Assembly (NCBI GenBank): GCA_023132075.1
Contig: JAGLYT010000018.1
Span: 1-12,119, forward strand
Source: a bacterium
GTDB taxonomy: Bacteria; CBDUZB01; JAGLHV01
Length of the DNA: 12,119 bases
Direction of reading: 5' to 3'
Position numbers and translations under genes: made by a program. Under the pieces are notes generated by a model. The model did no database searches, was not told the origin of the DNA, and saw nothing but the letters and a program-made list of their open reading frames with translations. Numbering within the stretch: the first letter of the stretch is position 1; each line of letters begins with the position of its first letter. Shown one piece after another: positions 1 through 6,802 of this stretch.

Positions 1-154
1 GGTAAAATTATGCGTCTAGAGAGAAATATATTTTGCCTTTATTTTCCCTGTTCTAACTCCTAACCTTATTCTCCCCTCCTCTTAATCTCCTCCCACGAGG
101 GGAGGAGAAACAAAAAAATAAAGGTAAAATGCGTTTCGAACGATATAGCAAATT
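1..154. other. Non-coding tail after trpD with repeat-like structure
   Basis: No convincing coding sequence is visible between the trpD stop and the window edge. The stretch holds a GC-rich palindrome (86-108) enclosed by a 16-base AT-rich inverted repeat: 30-45 pairs with 115-130, 15 of 16 as DNA, with the odd position a G-U wobble if the plus strand is transcribed. Two degenerate direct copies of an about 38-base sequence can also be aligned at 1-37 and 123-160, both starting GGTAAAAT and then carrying TGCGT. The second copy runs into the last codons of trpD. No terminator with a T-tract is seen on the minus strand, so the trp transcript may continue leftward to genes outside the window, such as trpC, trpF, trpB and trpA. 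That is inference. Confidence 0.5.
86..108. repeat. REP-like GC-rich palindrome
   Basis: A 9-base stem (86-94 with 100-108, core CTCCTCCC / GGGAGGAG) closes a 5-base loop ACGAG. A second C/T-rich block, CTCCCCTCCTCTT, lies just to its left at 71-83. The arrangement resembles dispersed palindromic repeats in many bacterial genomes, which combine a CCTCTCCCAC-type arm, a short loop and a GGGGAGAGG-type arm; this resemblance is from memory. Neither strand has a T-run after the stem (ATTAAGAGG follows on the minus strand), so it is not a standard intrinsic terminator. It could still slow or protect the 3' end of the trp transcript. Confidence 0.55.
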
Positions 155-1198
155 TTAGCTGTTCGTATATTCCTTCAATAATTCCAGTTTCTGTAAAGCA
201 GAACCTGAATCTATTGATTTTCTGGCTAAATCTACGGATTCCTTAATAAGTCTTATTTTCTCAGCAACATTATCGGCTTTTTTTTGCTTCCCTGCTGTAA
301 TCGCTACTGCTGCATTCAAAACAACAATGTTTAAAGGATGCCCCTCTTTACCTTTCAAAACATCCAAAAGAATCTGGGCATTTTCCTCGATACTTCCTCC
401 CTGTAAATCAGAAAGTTTCGCCCGGGGTAAATCAAAGTTTTCCGGTTGAATATAAAAAGTACTAACCTGTCCGTCTTTCAACTCGGAAACCATCGTATCT
501 CCGGTTGTAGTAACTTCATCCAAACCATCTACTCCATATACTACAAAGGCCTGTTTTACCCCCAATTTACCCAAAACTTTTGCCATTGGTTCTGTCAAAG
601 AAGAAGAATAAACCCCTAAAACCTGTGCTTGAGCATTTGCCGGATTGGTAAGCGGCCCTAAAATATTAAAAACAGTCCTGATTCCTATTTCCCGGCGCGG
701 TCCGATAGCATATTTCATCGATTCATGAAAAATAGGAGCAAAAAAGAAACCTATACCTATTTCATTAACACATTTCTCCACTATCGCCGGTGAAGCATCT
801 ACCTTTACCCCTAAAAATTGTAACACATCCGCACTGCCACAATGACTGGAAACAGACCTATTACCATGTTTGGCCACAGCTAAAGATTCTTCCGCCCCCG
901 CTACAACAAAAGCAGTAGCAGTAGAAATATTAAAAGTTCCTTTCTTATCCCCGCCTGTACCGCAGGTATCTACTATTGTTTTCCCGTCAACATTTATTTT
1001 TTGTGCTTTTGCTCTCATTACTTTAGCACAACCGGTAATTTCCTCTACTGTTTCTCCTTTTATTCTCAAAGCAGTGATAAATGCAGCAATCTGTGCCGAA
1101 GTAGCTTTTCCTTCCATAATTTCCTGCATTACCTCTTGAATCTCTGCTTCCGAAAGATTTTTCTGCTCAACTAATTTATTAATAGATTCCTTAATCAT
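155..1198 (-). CDS. trpD: Anthranilate phosphoribosyltransferase
   Basis: Transfers the phosphoribosyl group of PRPP to anthranilate, the second step of tryptophan synthesis from chorismate; cytosolic. The 347-residue length is normal for the family. An N-terminal helical domain (about 1-70) precedes the phosphoribosyltransferase domain, with CGTGGD at 79-84 (PRPP-binding loop), NISTAT at 90-95, KHGNR at 110-114, the GPRREIGIRT region at 166-175 that contacts anthranilate, LGPLTNP at 180-186, and GLDE near 225 (metal/PRPP). The ATG at 1198 follows GAGGAGGG three bases upstream, so the start is secure. It is 20 bases after trpG and clearly co-transcribed with trpE and trpG. It stands alone, not fused to TrpG as in some enterics. 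Nothing is missing or frameshifted; the last codons run into a repeat-like tail. Confidence 0.97.
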   Translation of the reverse strand: MIKESINKLVEQKNLSEAEIQEVMQEIMEGKATSAQIAAFITALRIKGETVEEITGCAKVMRAKAQKINVDGKTIVDTCGTGGDKKGTFNISTATAFVVAGAEESLAVAKHGNRSVSSHCGSADVLQFLGVKVDASPAIVEKCVNEIGIGFFFAPIFHESMKYAIGPRREIGIRTVFNILGPLTNPANAQAQVLGVYSSSLTEPMAKVLGKLGVKQAFVVYGVDGLDEVTTTGDTMVSELKDGQVSTFYIQPENFDLPRAKLSDLQGGSIEENAQILLDVLKGKEGHPLNIVVLNAAVAITAGKQKKADNVAEKIRLIKESVDLARKSIDSGSALQKLELLKEYTNS

Positions 1199-1218
1199 TT
1201 TCCCTCCTCTTCTTTTCT

Positions 1219-1788
1219 CTAACTCTTTATATTTAAAAAATTTTTCAAGATTTTTTTCCCAACATCCGTCAATATTGATTCAGGATGAAATTGCACCCCA
1301 TAAACCTTATATTTTTTATGCCTAATACCCATTATTTCACTTTCCTTCGTCCAGGCAGTAACCTTAAGACAATCGGGCAAAAGTTTTTTTTCTACAATCA
1401 AAGAATGATATCTCGCCGCAGTGAAAGGATTTTCTATATCCTTAAAAACATCTTTTTTATGGTGAAAAACAGAAGAAGTTTTTCCATGCATAATCCTTGC
1501 TGCTCCTGCTATCTTAGCTCCATATACATATCCTATACACTGATGTCCCAAACAAACCCCTAAAATAGGGATTTTGTCGCTAAACTTTTTAATCAATTCA
1601 CAACTTATGCCTGCCTCTTCCGGACGACCGGGACCGGGTGAAATAATAATCCGGGCCGGTTTTAATTTTTCAATTATTTCTAATGAAATTTTATCATTGC
1701 GATAAACAATAATTTCTTTTTCCATCTCCCCAATATATTGAACAAGATTATAAACAAAAGAATCATAATTATCAATCACCAAAATCAT
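1219..1788 (-). CDS. trpG: Anthranilate synthase component II (glutamine amidotransferase)
   Basis: Class I glutamine amidotransferase subunit that releases ammonia from glutamine for anthranilate synthesis by TrpE. The 189-residue single domain is the usual size. Visible landmarks are the oxyanion region PGPGRP at 51-56, the nucleophile Cys79 in GVCLGHQ, HGKTS at 101-105, and the catalytic pair His168 and Glu170 in FHPES. The ATG at 1788 is preceded by GGAGAGG with suitable spacing. It lies 28 bases after trpE and 20 before trpD, so one transcript would yield both anthranilate synthase subunits. Such small amidotransferases may also serve 4-amino-4-deoxychorismate synthase (PabA role in folate synthesis). 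No pabB is visible here, so dual use cannot be judged. The trp context makes TrpG the first choice. Confidence 0.96.
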   Translation of the reverse strand: MILVIDNYDSFVYNLVQYIGEMEKEIIVYRNDKISLEIIEKLKPARIIISPGPGRPEEAGISCELIKKFSDKIPILGVCLGHQCIGYVYGAKIAGAARIMHGKTSSVFHHKKDVFKDIENPFTAARYHSLIVEKKLLPDCLKVTAWTKESEIMGIRHKKYKVYGVQFHPESILTDVGKKILKNFLNIKS

Positions 1789-1816
1789 CTTTTTCCTCTC
1801 CTATTCTGCTTTTTTC

Positions 1817-3337
1817 TTACTCAAAACCCTCTTCTGCCATCTGAATAGCTTTTACCATTGCTTTTGCTTTATTTAAAGTTTCTCTATACTCCTTTTCAGG
1901 TAAAGAGTCATAAACAATACCTGCACCTGCCTGAATATAGGCAACCTTATCCTTAATTAATATGGTACGAATAGTAATGGCCATATCCATATTCCCCTGA
2001 AAACTAAAATACCCTACCGCTCCGGCATACGTTCCCCTTTTCACATTTTCTAATTGGTCAATAATTTCCATAGCCCTGATTTTGGGAGCACCGGAAACCG
2101 TCCCGGCGGGAAAACAGGCACGAAACAGGTCAAAACTATCTACGTCCTTTTTTAATCGTCCTTTAATATCTGAAACAATATGCATCACATGAGAATACTT
2201 TTCAATAGTCATTAATTCCGTTACATTAACACTATTATATTTACAAACCCTGCCCAAATCGTTCCTGCCTAAATCCACCAGCATCACATGTTCTGCCCGT
2301 TCTTTGGGATCAGCAAGTAAACTTTTAATTAACTCTAAATCCTCCTGTTCATTTTTCCCTCTCTTGCGGGTTCCGGCAATAGGTCTCAACTCAGCCATCC
2401 GTTCTTGTTTTCGCACAAGAATCTCCGGAGAAGAACCCGCCAGACAATACTTACCCATTTTAAGATAAAACATGTAGGGAGACGGATTTATTACCCTTAA
2501 TGCCCTATAAATATTAAACGAATCCGTGTTTATTTTTACCGACAATCTTTGTGATAGTACCGTTTGAATGATTTCCCCTGCTTTTATATTTCTTTTTGCT
2601 TTTTTTACGATATCTTTAAATTCCTTTTTACTAAAATTAGATTTTATTTTAACTTTTTTTACTTTAGAGGACTTTTGGTTTTTAAATACAGGAGTTCTCT
2701 TCCTCAATTTTTTAATAATCTCATCTATCTGCCTACAAGCTTCCTTATATTTTTTTTGCATATTTCCCTTATCTTTTTTGTTTCCCTTAATTAAAAAGTC
2801 ATCCAGATGTACACAGGAAACAATTTTTATTTTATGGGATATATGATCAAAAACAAGAATATTATTGGTAAAAAGAAAAAGACAATCAGGAAGATTAAGA
2901 TCATCAGGATTAACATCCGGAATATCCTCTATAAAACGAACTAAATCATACCCGACAAACCCCACTGCCCCCCCATAAAAAAAAGGTAATCCTTTTATTG
3001 CAACAGGTTTATATGTTTTCATAAGCCTTTTAAGTTCCTCTATCGGATTTCCCTTTATCTTTGTTTGATACTTACCTCCCGGAGAATAATACTTAACTTC
3101 TTTGCCTTTGCTTTCAAAAATAAACGAGGGGTGACTGGATAAAAAAGAATATCGTCCCAAACGCTCTCCGTTTTCTACGCTCTCCAGTAAATAACAATAT
3201 TCCTCTTTAAAATTATCTGAAATCTTGGCTAACGCAGAAACCGGCGTTTCTAAATCAGCCAAAATTTCCTTATAAACGGGAATTAAATTCCCCTCCTTAG
3301 ATAATCGCTTAAATTCTTTAAAATCAGGATAAAACAT
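1817..3337 (-). CDS. trpE: Anthranilate synthase component I
   Basis: Converts chorismate plus ammonia from TrpG to anthranilate and pyruvate, the committed step of tryptophan synthesis. The 506-residue protein has the N-terminal anthranilate synthase domain (about 25-170) with the LLES motif at 50-53 and NPSPYM at 284-289, both associated with tryptophan feedback binding in this family. The C-terminal chorismate-binding domain (about 235-500) has GSSPE at 301-305, PIAGTR at 319-324, LVDLGRND at 353-360, FPAGTVSGAPK at 409-419 and GAVGYFS at 439-445. Alanine in PIAGT, where PabB proteins usually carry lysine, favours TrpE over aminodeoxychorismate synthase. A lysine-rich linker occupies about 185-235. 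The start has AAAGGAAG upstream. The 45-base gap after hisI has no leader peptide, T-box or obvious attenuator, so feedback inhibition is the only regulation the sequence suggests. Confidence 0.97.
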   Translation of the reverse strand: MFYPDFKEFKRLSKEGNLIPVYKEILADLETPVSALAKISDNFKEEYCYLLESVENGERLGRYSFLSSHPSFIFESKGKEVKYYSPGGKYQTKIKGNPIEELKRLMKTYKPVAIKGLPFFYGGAVGFVGYDLVRFIEDIPDVNPDDLNLPDCLFLFTNNILVFDHISHKIKIVSCVHLDDFLIKGNKKDKGNMQKKYKEACRQIDEIIKKLRKRTPVFKNQKSSKVKKVKIKSNFSKKEFKDIVKKAKRNIKAGEIIQTVLSQRLSVKINTDSFNIYRALRVINPSPYMFYLKMGKYCLAGSSPEILVRKQERMAELRPIAGTRKRGKNEQEDLELIKSLLADPKERAEHVMLVDLGRNDLGRVCKYNSVNVTELMTIEKYSHVMHIVSDIKGRLKKDVDSFDLFRACFPAGTVSGAPKIRAMEIIDQLENVKRGTYAGAVGYFSFQGNMDMAITIRTILIKDKVAYIQAGAGIVYDSLPEKEYRETLNKAKAMVKAIQMAEEGFE

Positions 3338-3382
3338 TATTTGCTTCCTTTGTTATTTATTATCTTTTTAAAAGATTATATC

Positions 3383-3766
3383 TTATTTTTTATATATTTT
3401 TTCCGGTTCAAAAAGCTTCTCTGCCGTAATCTCCAATTCCCCTGCTTCGTTAAATTTACGATAAAAACAAGAACGATAGCCCATATGACATGCCCCGCCT
3501 GTTTGTTCAACTTTGATTAAAAGAGTATCCTGGTCACAATCAAGGAAAATTTCTTTTACTTCTTGAATATGCCCTGAAGTTTCTCCCTTTATCCAGAATT
3601 TTTGTCTTGACCGGGACCAAAAACAAGTTTTTTTCTCTTCGATAGTTTTTATTAATGATTCTTTATTCATATACCCAACCATTAATACCTCTTTTGTTTT
3701 CTCATCCTGAATTATAGCCGGAATTAACCCCTTATCATCAAATTTTAACCCGTTCAAAAAATCCAT
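3383..3766 (-). CDS. hisI: Phosphoribosyl-AMP cyclohydrolase
   Basis: Zinc-dependent hydrolase that opens the adenine ring of phosphoribosyl-AMP in histidine synthesis. At 127 residues it is the single-function form, with no fused HisE pyrophosphohydrolase domain. Numbered from the chosen start, visible motifs are [10 protein letters not shown] at 47-56, ETSGH at 62-66, DCDQD at 77-81 (metal-binding aspartates) and [12 protein letters not shown] at 90-101 with the zinc-site cysteines. I chose the ATG at 3766 because GGAGGGG sits just upstream and MDFLNGLKF matches the usual family N terminus. A longer frame from a GTG at 3799 would add 11 residues read from low-complexity DNA. It is separated from hisA by 128 bases containing a repeat copy, unlike the tight spacing elsewhere in the cluster, and is 45 bases before trpE. 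Confidence 0.95.
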   Translation of the reverse strand: MDFLNGLKFDDKGLIPAIIQDEKTKEVLMVGYMNKESLIKTIEEKKTCFWSRSRQKFWIKGETSGHIQEVKEIFLDCDQDTLLIKVEQTGGACHMGYRSCFYRKFNEAGELEITAEKLFEPEKIYKK

Positions 3767-3787
3767 ACCCTTCCCCTCCATTTTTTT

Positions 3788-3894
3788 ACTATTTGCCACT
3801 TGTAATTTCTTATCTTTTGTTTTTATCTTTTATTTTTTAACCAATAAAACCAATCTAAACCAATTCAACTGTCTTTTAACTGTCTTTAATCAAT
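3788..3894 (-). repeat. Short-word repeat copy between hisA and hisI
   Basis: The hisA-hisI gap has low-complexity sequence related to the 316-base gap after murA. Its core, 3838-3891, reads on the plus strand as degenerate about 10-base units built on AACCAAT, then AACCAATTCAAC at 3858-3869, then two copies of AACTGTCTTT. The blocks AACCAATCTAAAC, AACCAATTCAAC and TTAACTGTCTTTA recur in the same order and orientation at 6803-6858. The right part (about 3799-3837) is made of TATCTTTT-like words also present in the larger gap, and ATTTGCCA at 3791-3798 recalls its GCCATT heptamers. The block starts just after the hisA stop. No gene is supported inside it. Confidence 0.7.
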
Positions 3895-4641
3895 TTACTT
3901 TTTAAACTCCTTACCCTCCGCTATCTTTATTGCTTCTTCTATTTTTATGTCTTCAGTATAAAGAGCTTTTCCAATAATTACCCCCGTTACTCCCAGTTCT
4001 TCCAGTTTCTTTATTTTTCTTACATCTTCCAATTTTGCCATTCCACCGGCAATAATTATAGAAACATTCGTTTTTAATTTCTGCAGTGTCTTTTTTATAA
4101 CTTTAATATTGGGCCCTTCCAATGTACCGTCTTTACTCACATCGGTAAAAATTATTTCTGAAACCCCTGCCTGTATTAACTGCTCAGTTAAAGAAAAAGC
4201 TGATTGAGCCGTTATATCCTTCCATCCCCCAATTGCTACTTTTCCTTCCTGAGAATCGACACTAACAATAATTTTTTTTCCAAATTCAGCAACACTTTTT
4301 TTTACCAGATCAGGATTAGAAATTGTTACCGTTCCCAAAATCACCTTATCCACACCCATGGACAGAACTTTTTTAATTGTTTTTAAATCCCTTATTCCCC
4401 CTCCTACCTGCATCGGAATACTAATCTTCTTTCTTATTTCTTTAATAATCTTTAAGTTTTGCATTACACCGCTAAACGCCCCATCTAAATCCACCACATG
4501 TAACCGCTTTGCCCCCTTGGCCTGCCAAAGATTAGCCATAAAACAAGGGTCTTTAGAAAATACAGTTTCGTTTTCCAACTTTCCCTTAGTCAAACGAACA
4601 CATTGTCCTTTTCTTAAATCTACTGCCGGAATAATCTGCAT
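3895..4641 (-). CDS. hisA: ProFAR isomerase (HisA)
   Basis: Isomerises ProFAR to PRFAR, an Amadori rearrangement in histidine synthesis, on a (beta-alpha)8 barrel. The 248-residue length is typical. The first strand carries the catalytic Asp8 in IPAVDLRKG; the half-barrel repeat is marked by VGGGIR at 79-84, ILGT at 101-104, SVDS at 127-130 with the second acidic residue Asp129, and FTDVSKDGT at 165-173. A phosphate-binding AGG and GVIIGKALY follow near the C terminus. HisF is the related alternative, but DVSKDGT and the VDLRKG opening fit HisA. The ATG at 4641 has AAGGGG about ten bases upstream. It lies 40 bases after hisB, where many operons have hisH, and is followed by a repeat block where many have hisF. 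Confidence 0.95.
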   Translation of the reverse strand: MQIIPAVDLRKGQCVRLTKGKLENETVFSKDPCFMANLWQAKGAKRLHVVDLDGAFSGVMQNLKIIKEIRKKISIPMQVGGGIRDLKTIKKVLSMGVDKVILGTVTISNPDLVKKSVAEFGKKIIVSVDSQEGKVAIGGWKDITAQSAFSLTEQLIQAGVSEIIFTDVSKDGTLEGPNIKVIKKTLQKLKTNVSIIIAGGMAKLEDVRKIKKLEELGVTGVIIGKALYTEDIKIEEAIKIAEGKEFKK

Positions 4642-4681
4642 AAACGCTTTTCCCCTTTTCTTAATGACTTATTTCTTATAT

Positions 4682-5305
4682 TTAAAGCTTCCCTTTTGTC
4701 GAGGGAATTCCTTTTCTCTTAGGATTATAGGCAACCGCTTTTGATAATGCCCGGCCAAAAGCCTTAAATATAGCCTCAATTAAATGATGCATATTCTTCC
4801 CTGACCTGATTATTCGAATATGCAAAGTAATCTTCGCATTAACACAAAAAGCTTTAAAAAATTCCTCTATTAATTGAGGATCGAATTTAATAATTTGTAT
4901 ATCTTCTGCTTTATAAAAATCCCTTAAACAATCTATTTCACATCCCGGTCTTCCGCTAATATCTATTACCGCCTGAACCAAAACCTCATCCATCGGCACA
5001 AAAGAAGAAGCAAAACGCTCAATCCCTTTCTTATCTCCCAATGCTTTGAACACGGCCTCTCCCAACGCTATCCCAATATCTTCTACCGTATGATGGTCAT
5101 CCACTTCTGTATCACCCACCGCTTTAATCTGTAAATCAAACAACCCGTGTTTAGTAAATAATTCCAACATATGATTGAGAAAGGGTACAGGGGTTTCTAT
5201 TTTGTATTTTCCTTCCCCATCCAGATTCAGGATTAAATTTATCCGGGTTTCTTTAGTTACTCTTTTTATTCTTGCTACTCTTTTTGTTTTTGTTTTGCCC
5301 ACCAT
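4682..5305 (-). CDS. hisB: Imidazoleglycerol-phosphate dehydratase
   Basis: Dehydrates imidazole glycerol phosphate to imidazole acetol phosphate with a dinuclear manganese site. The 207 residues form the monofunctional plant/fungal/most-bacterial type, with no histidinol-phosphatase domain. The two internally repeated halves show metal ligands at His45 (FLNHML), His71-His72-x-x-Glu75 (DDHHTVED) and His173-His174-x-x-Glu177 (NMHHLIEA). PMDE at 104-107, SGRP at 117-120 and a PSTKG end at 201-205 are family hallmarks. The ATG at 5305 has GGGAGGGA directly upstream, so it is the likely start although it lies inside hisD, giving a 53-base overlap. The first dozen residues (basic, KTKTKRVARIKRV) are longer than usual and read through an imperfect 18-base tandem duplication. 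Conserved sequence begins near TKET at 17-20. Confidence 0.96.
   Translation of the reverse strand: MVGKTKTKRVARIKRVTKETRINLILNLDGEGKYKIETPVPFLNHMLELFTKHGLFDLQIKAVGDTEVDDHHTVEDIGIALGEAVFKALGDKKGIERFASSFVPMDEVLVQAVIDISGRPGCEIDCLRDFYKAEDIQIIKFDPQLIEEFFKAFCVNAKITLHIRIIRSGKNMHHLIEAIFKAFGRALSKAVAYNPKRKGIPSTKGKL
5253..5288 (-). repeat. Imperfect 18-base tandem duplication in the hisD-hisB overlap
   Basis: Bases 5253-5270 and 5271-5288 match at 14 of 18 positions, with an exact shared TACTCTTTTT block on the plus strand. The repeat encodes the last codons and stop of hisD in one frame (NKKSSK then NKKSN) and a doubled basic hexad of HisB in another (TKRVAR then IKRVTK). It probably explains why the two frames overlap by 53 bases. 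It could instead be chance in lysine-rich AT-rich DNA. Confidence 0.45.
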
Positions 5306-6527
5306 TCCCTCCCTTTTCCTGCTTTGTTTTCAAACTGATTTCCTCCCCAGAACCAATTAGTCTTTCTTTCACAGAATTCATATGCTCTTTCAATCCTTCC
5401 ATTTCCGCCAACTTAAGGATATCACGGCTACATTTTTTTAATGCTTCTTTACTATAAAAAATAAGGCTGGTTCTCTTCATAAAATCATAGACAGAAAGTC
5501 CGGAAGAAAACCTTGCTGTTTTCCCGGTGGGAAGAGTATGAGAAGGACCTGCAAAATAGTCTCCCAAAACTACCGGGGAATACTCACCTAAAAATATTGC
5601 TCCTGCATTTTTTATTTTGAGCAGCATTTTTTCCGGATTTTTAGTTAAAATTTCCAGATGTTCAGGAGCTTCCTGATTAATAACTTTTATTGCCTCATTT
5701 AAATCTTTTACTTTAAAAAAATTAATCTGTTTCAAGTTAAAACCGTTTTTGATTTTTCGAAGCTGAGTCTGTACTTTTTTAATTAAATATGCAGAAGTAG
5801 TAACCAACCCTGCTTTGGCATTCCGGTCATGTTCCAGTTGAGCTAAAAAATCCGAAATTATATAATCACAATTTGATGACTGGTCGGCAAGAATCATTAT
5901 TTCGCTGGGACCGGCTAACATATCAATTCCCACTTCACCAAAAAGCATTTTTTTAGCACAGGTTACATAAATATTTCCCGGACCTACAATTTTATCTACC
6001 CGTGGTAAAGTATCCGTACCATAAGCAAGGGCAGCAATTGCCGGAACCCCTCCAACCCGATAAATCCGGTCTACACCGCAAATATCCGCGGCTACCAATA
6101 CCGCCGGAGTTAAATTGCCCGGGGGAGAAACCATAATTACCTGAGAAACACCGGCAACCTTCGCCGGCAAAACATTCATTAATACACAGGAGGGATAAGC
6201 ATATTTTCCCCCGGGAATATATACCCCTACTTTTTCCAATGGCTGCCAGATATCCCCCAAAAGAATTCCCTTTTCATCGTTGTACCAGCTTTTGATTCTT
6301 TGCCTTTTATGAAAACTTTCAATATTTAATTTGGCTTTTTTCAGTGCTGTGATAAAACCTTCATCAACTTGCTTATAAGCATCCTTGATTTCCTTCTTTT
6401 TCACTAATAACCTTTCCGGGCGCAATTTTACTTTATCAAATTTTTGAGTATAAAAACAAATTGCTTTATCGCCTTTTATTTTTACCTCTTCAATAATTTT
6501 TTTAACCTCTTTTTCTATTTTATCCAT
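5253..6527 (-). CDS. hisD: Histidinol dehydrogenase with short N terminus and basic C-terminal tail
   Basis: Catalyses the last two steps of histidine synthesis, oxidising histidinol to histidine with two NAD+ and a zinc ion. In the 424 residues the catalytic set is intact: Gln230 and His233 (AQLEH), Glu289-His290 (EAPEH), Asp323 (LGDYFAGPSH) and His382 (LKEHMNSV). GVYIPGG at 101-107 and VGPGNIYV at 181-188 are family signatures. These positions run about 29 lower than the E. coli residues at the start of the series (Gln259, His262), so the first about 29 residues of E. coli HisD have no counterpart. An in-frame TAA at 6546-6548, with no other start after it, prevents a longer start. The C terminus carries an extra roughly 30 residues rich in Lys, Asn and Gly that overlap hisB. 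Only a weak GAGAG precedes the ATG. The gene directly follows the repeat mosaic. Confidence 0.95.
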   Translation of the reverse strand: MDKIEKEVKKIIEEVKIKGDKAICFYTQKFDKVKLRPERLLVKKKEIKDAYKQVDEGFITALKKAKLNIESFHKRQRIKSWYNDEKGILLGDIWQPLEKVGVYIPGGKYAYPSCVLMNVLPAKVAGVSQVIMVSPPGNLTPAVLVAADICGVDRIYRVGGVPAIAALAYGTDTLPRVDKIVGPGNIYVTCAKKMLFGEVGIDMLAGPSEIMILADQSSNCDYIISDFLAQLEHDRNAKAGLVTTSAYLIKKVQTQLRKIKNGFNLKQINFFKVKDLNEAIKVINQEAPEHLEILTKNPEKMLLKIKNAGAIFLGEYSPVVLGDYFAGPSHTLPTGKTARFSSGLSVYDFMKRTSLIFYSKEALKKCSRDILKLAEMEGLKEHMNSVKERLIGSGEEISLKTKQEKGGNGGQNKNKKSSKNKKSN

Positions 6528-6581
6528 AAAAACACTCTCTAAACTTTATTTTTTGTCCTTGTCTTTTTTCTTTTGCTATGA

Positions 6582-6602
6582 GCCATTCGCCATTTGCCAT
6601 TC
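6582..6602. repeat. Three heptamers of GCCATTY
   Basis: Plus-strand units are GCCATTC (6582-6588), GCCATTT (6589-6595) and GCCATTC (6596-6602), followed by a partial GCAAT. Two of three units are identical. Confidence 0.85.
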
Positions 6603-6609
6603 GCAATCT

Positions 6610-6633
6610 TTTATCTTTATCTTTATATTTATA
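6610..6633. repeat. Four hexamers of TTTATM
   Basis: Units are TTTATC twice, then TTTATA twice, in perfect 6-base register, followed by a T-run. Low complexity makes chance more plausible here than for the other arrays. Confidence 0.75.
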
Positions 6634-6638
6634 TTTTG

Positions 6639-6673
6639 TCTATCATCTGTCGTCCATCGTCTATCATCTATCG
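6639..6673. repeat. Five heptamers of TCTATCR type
   Basis: Five 7-base units run without interruption: TCTATCA (6639-6645), TCTGTCG, TCCATCG, TCTATCA and TCTATCG (ending 6673). Each differs from TCTATCG by at most two bases. On the transcribed strand they read as GATAGA/GATGGA words. Confidence 0.85.
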
Positions 6674-6732
6674 TATGTGAACTGTCCTTTGTCTTTTTCT
6701 TTATCTTTTGCCTTTGTCTTTAGTTCTTTAAC

Positions 6733-6764
6733 TTTGTGCCTCTGTGCCTTGATGCCTTTGTGCC
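6733..6764. repeat. Four octamers of TTTGTGCC type
   Basis: Units are TTTGTGCC (6733-6740), TCTGTGCC (6741-6748), TTGATGCC (6749-6756) and TTTGTGCC (6757-6764). All end in GCC and keep exact 8-base register. On the transcribed strand they read GGCACAAA, GGCACAGA and GGCATCAA. Confidence 0.85.
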
Positions 6765-6802
6765 TGTCTTTATCTGTGTATTTATTTCTGTCTTTTACTT
6801 TT

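Noticed and set aside
86-108. Intrinsic terminator of the trp genes
   Set aside because: The stem is strong, but no T-tract follows it on either strand; a repeat element fits better.
870-1139. Plus-strand open frames opposite trpD and other genes
   Set aside because: They are mirror frames of conserved minus-strand genes, without recognisable proteins or ribosome sites.
1219-3337. pabA/pabB (folate) instead of trpG/trpE
   Set aside because: The large subunit has PIAGT with alanine where PabB usually has lysine, it carries LLES and NPSPYM, and trpD follows directly.
3338-3382. Attenuator, T-box or promoter before trpE
   Set aside because: The gap is only 45 bases. A TATAAT on the minus strand (3380-3375) has no -35 partner, and small AAAGAT/ATCTTT palindromes are expected in such AT-rich DNA.
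3767-3799. Longer HisI from GTG at 3799
   Set aside because: The extra 11 residues are read from low-complexity DNA and include the Shine-Dalgarno site of the ATG at 3766, where the family match starts.
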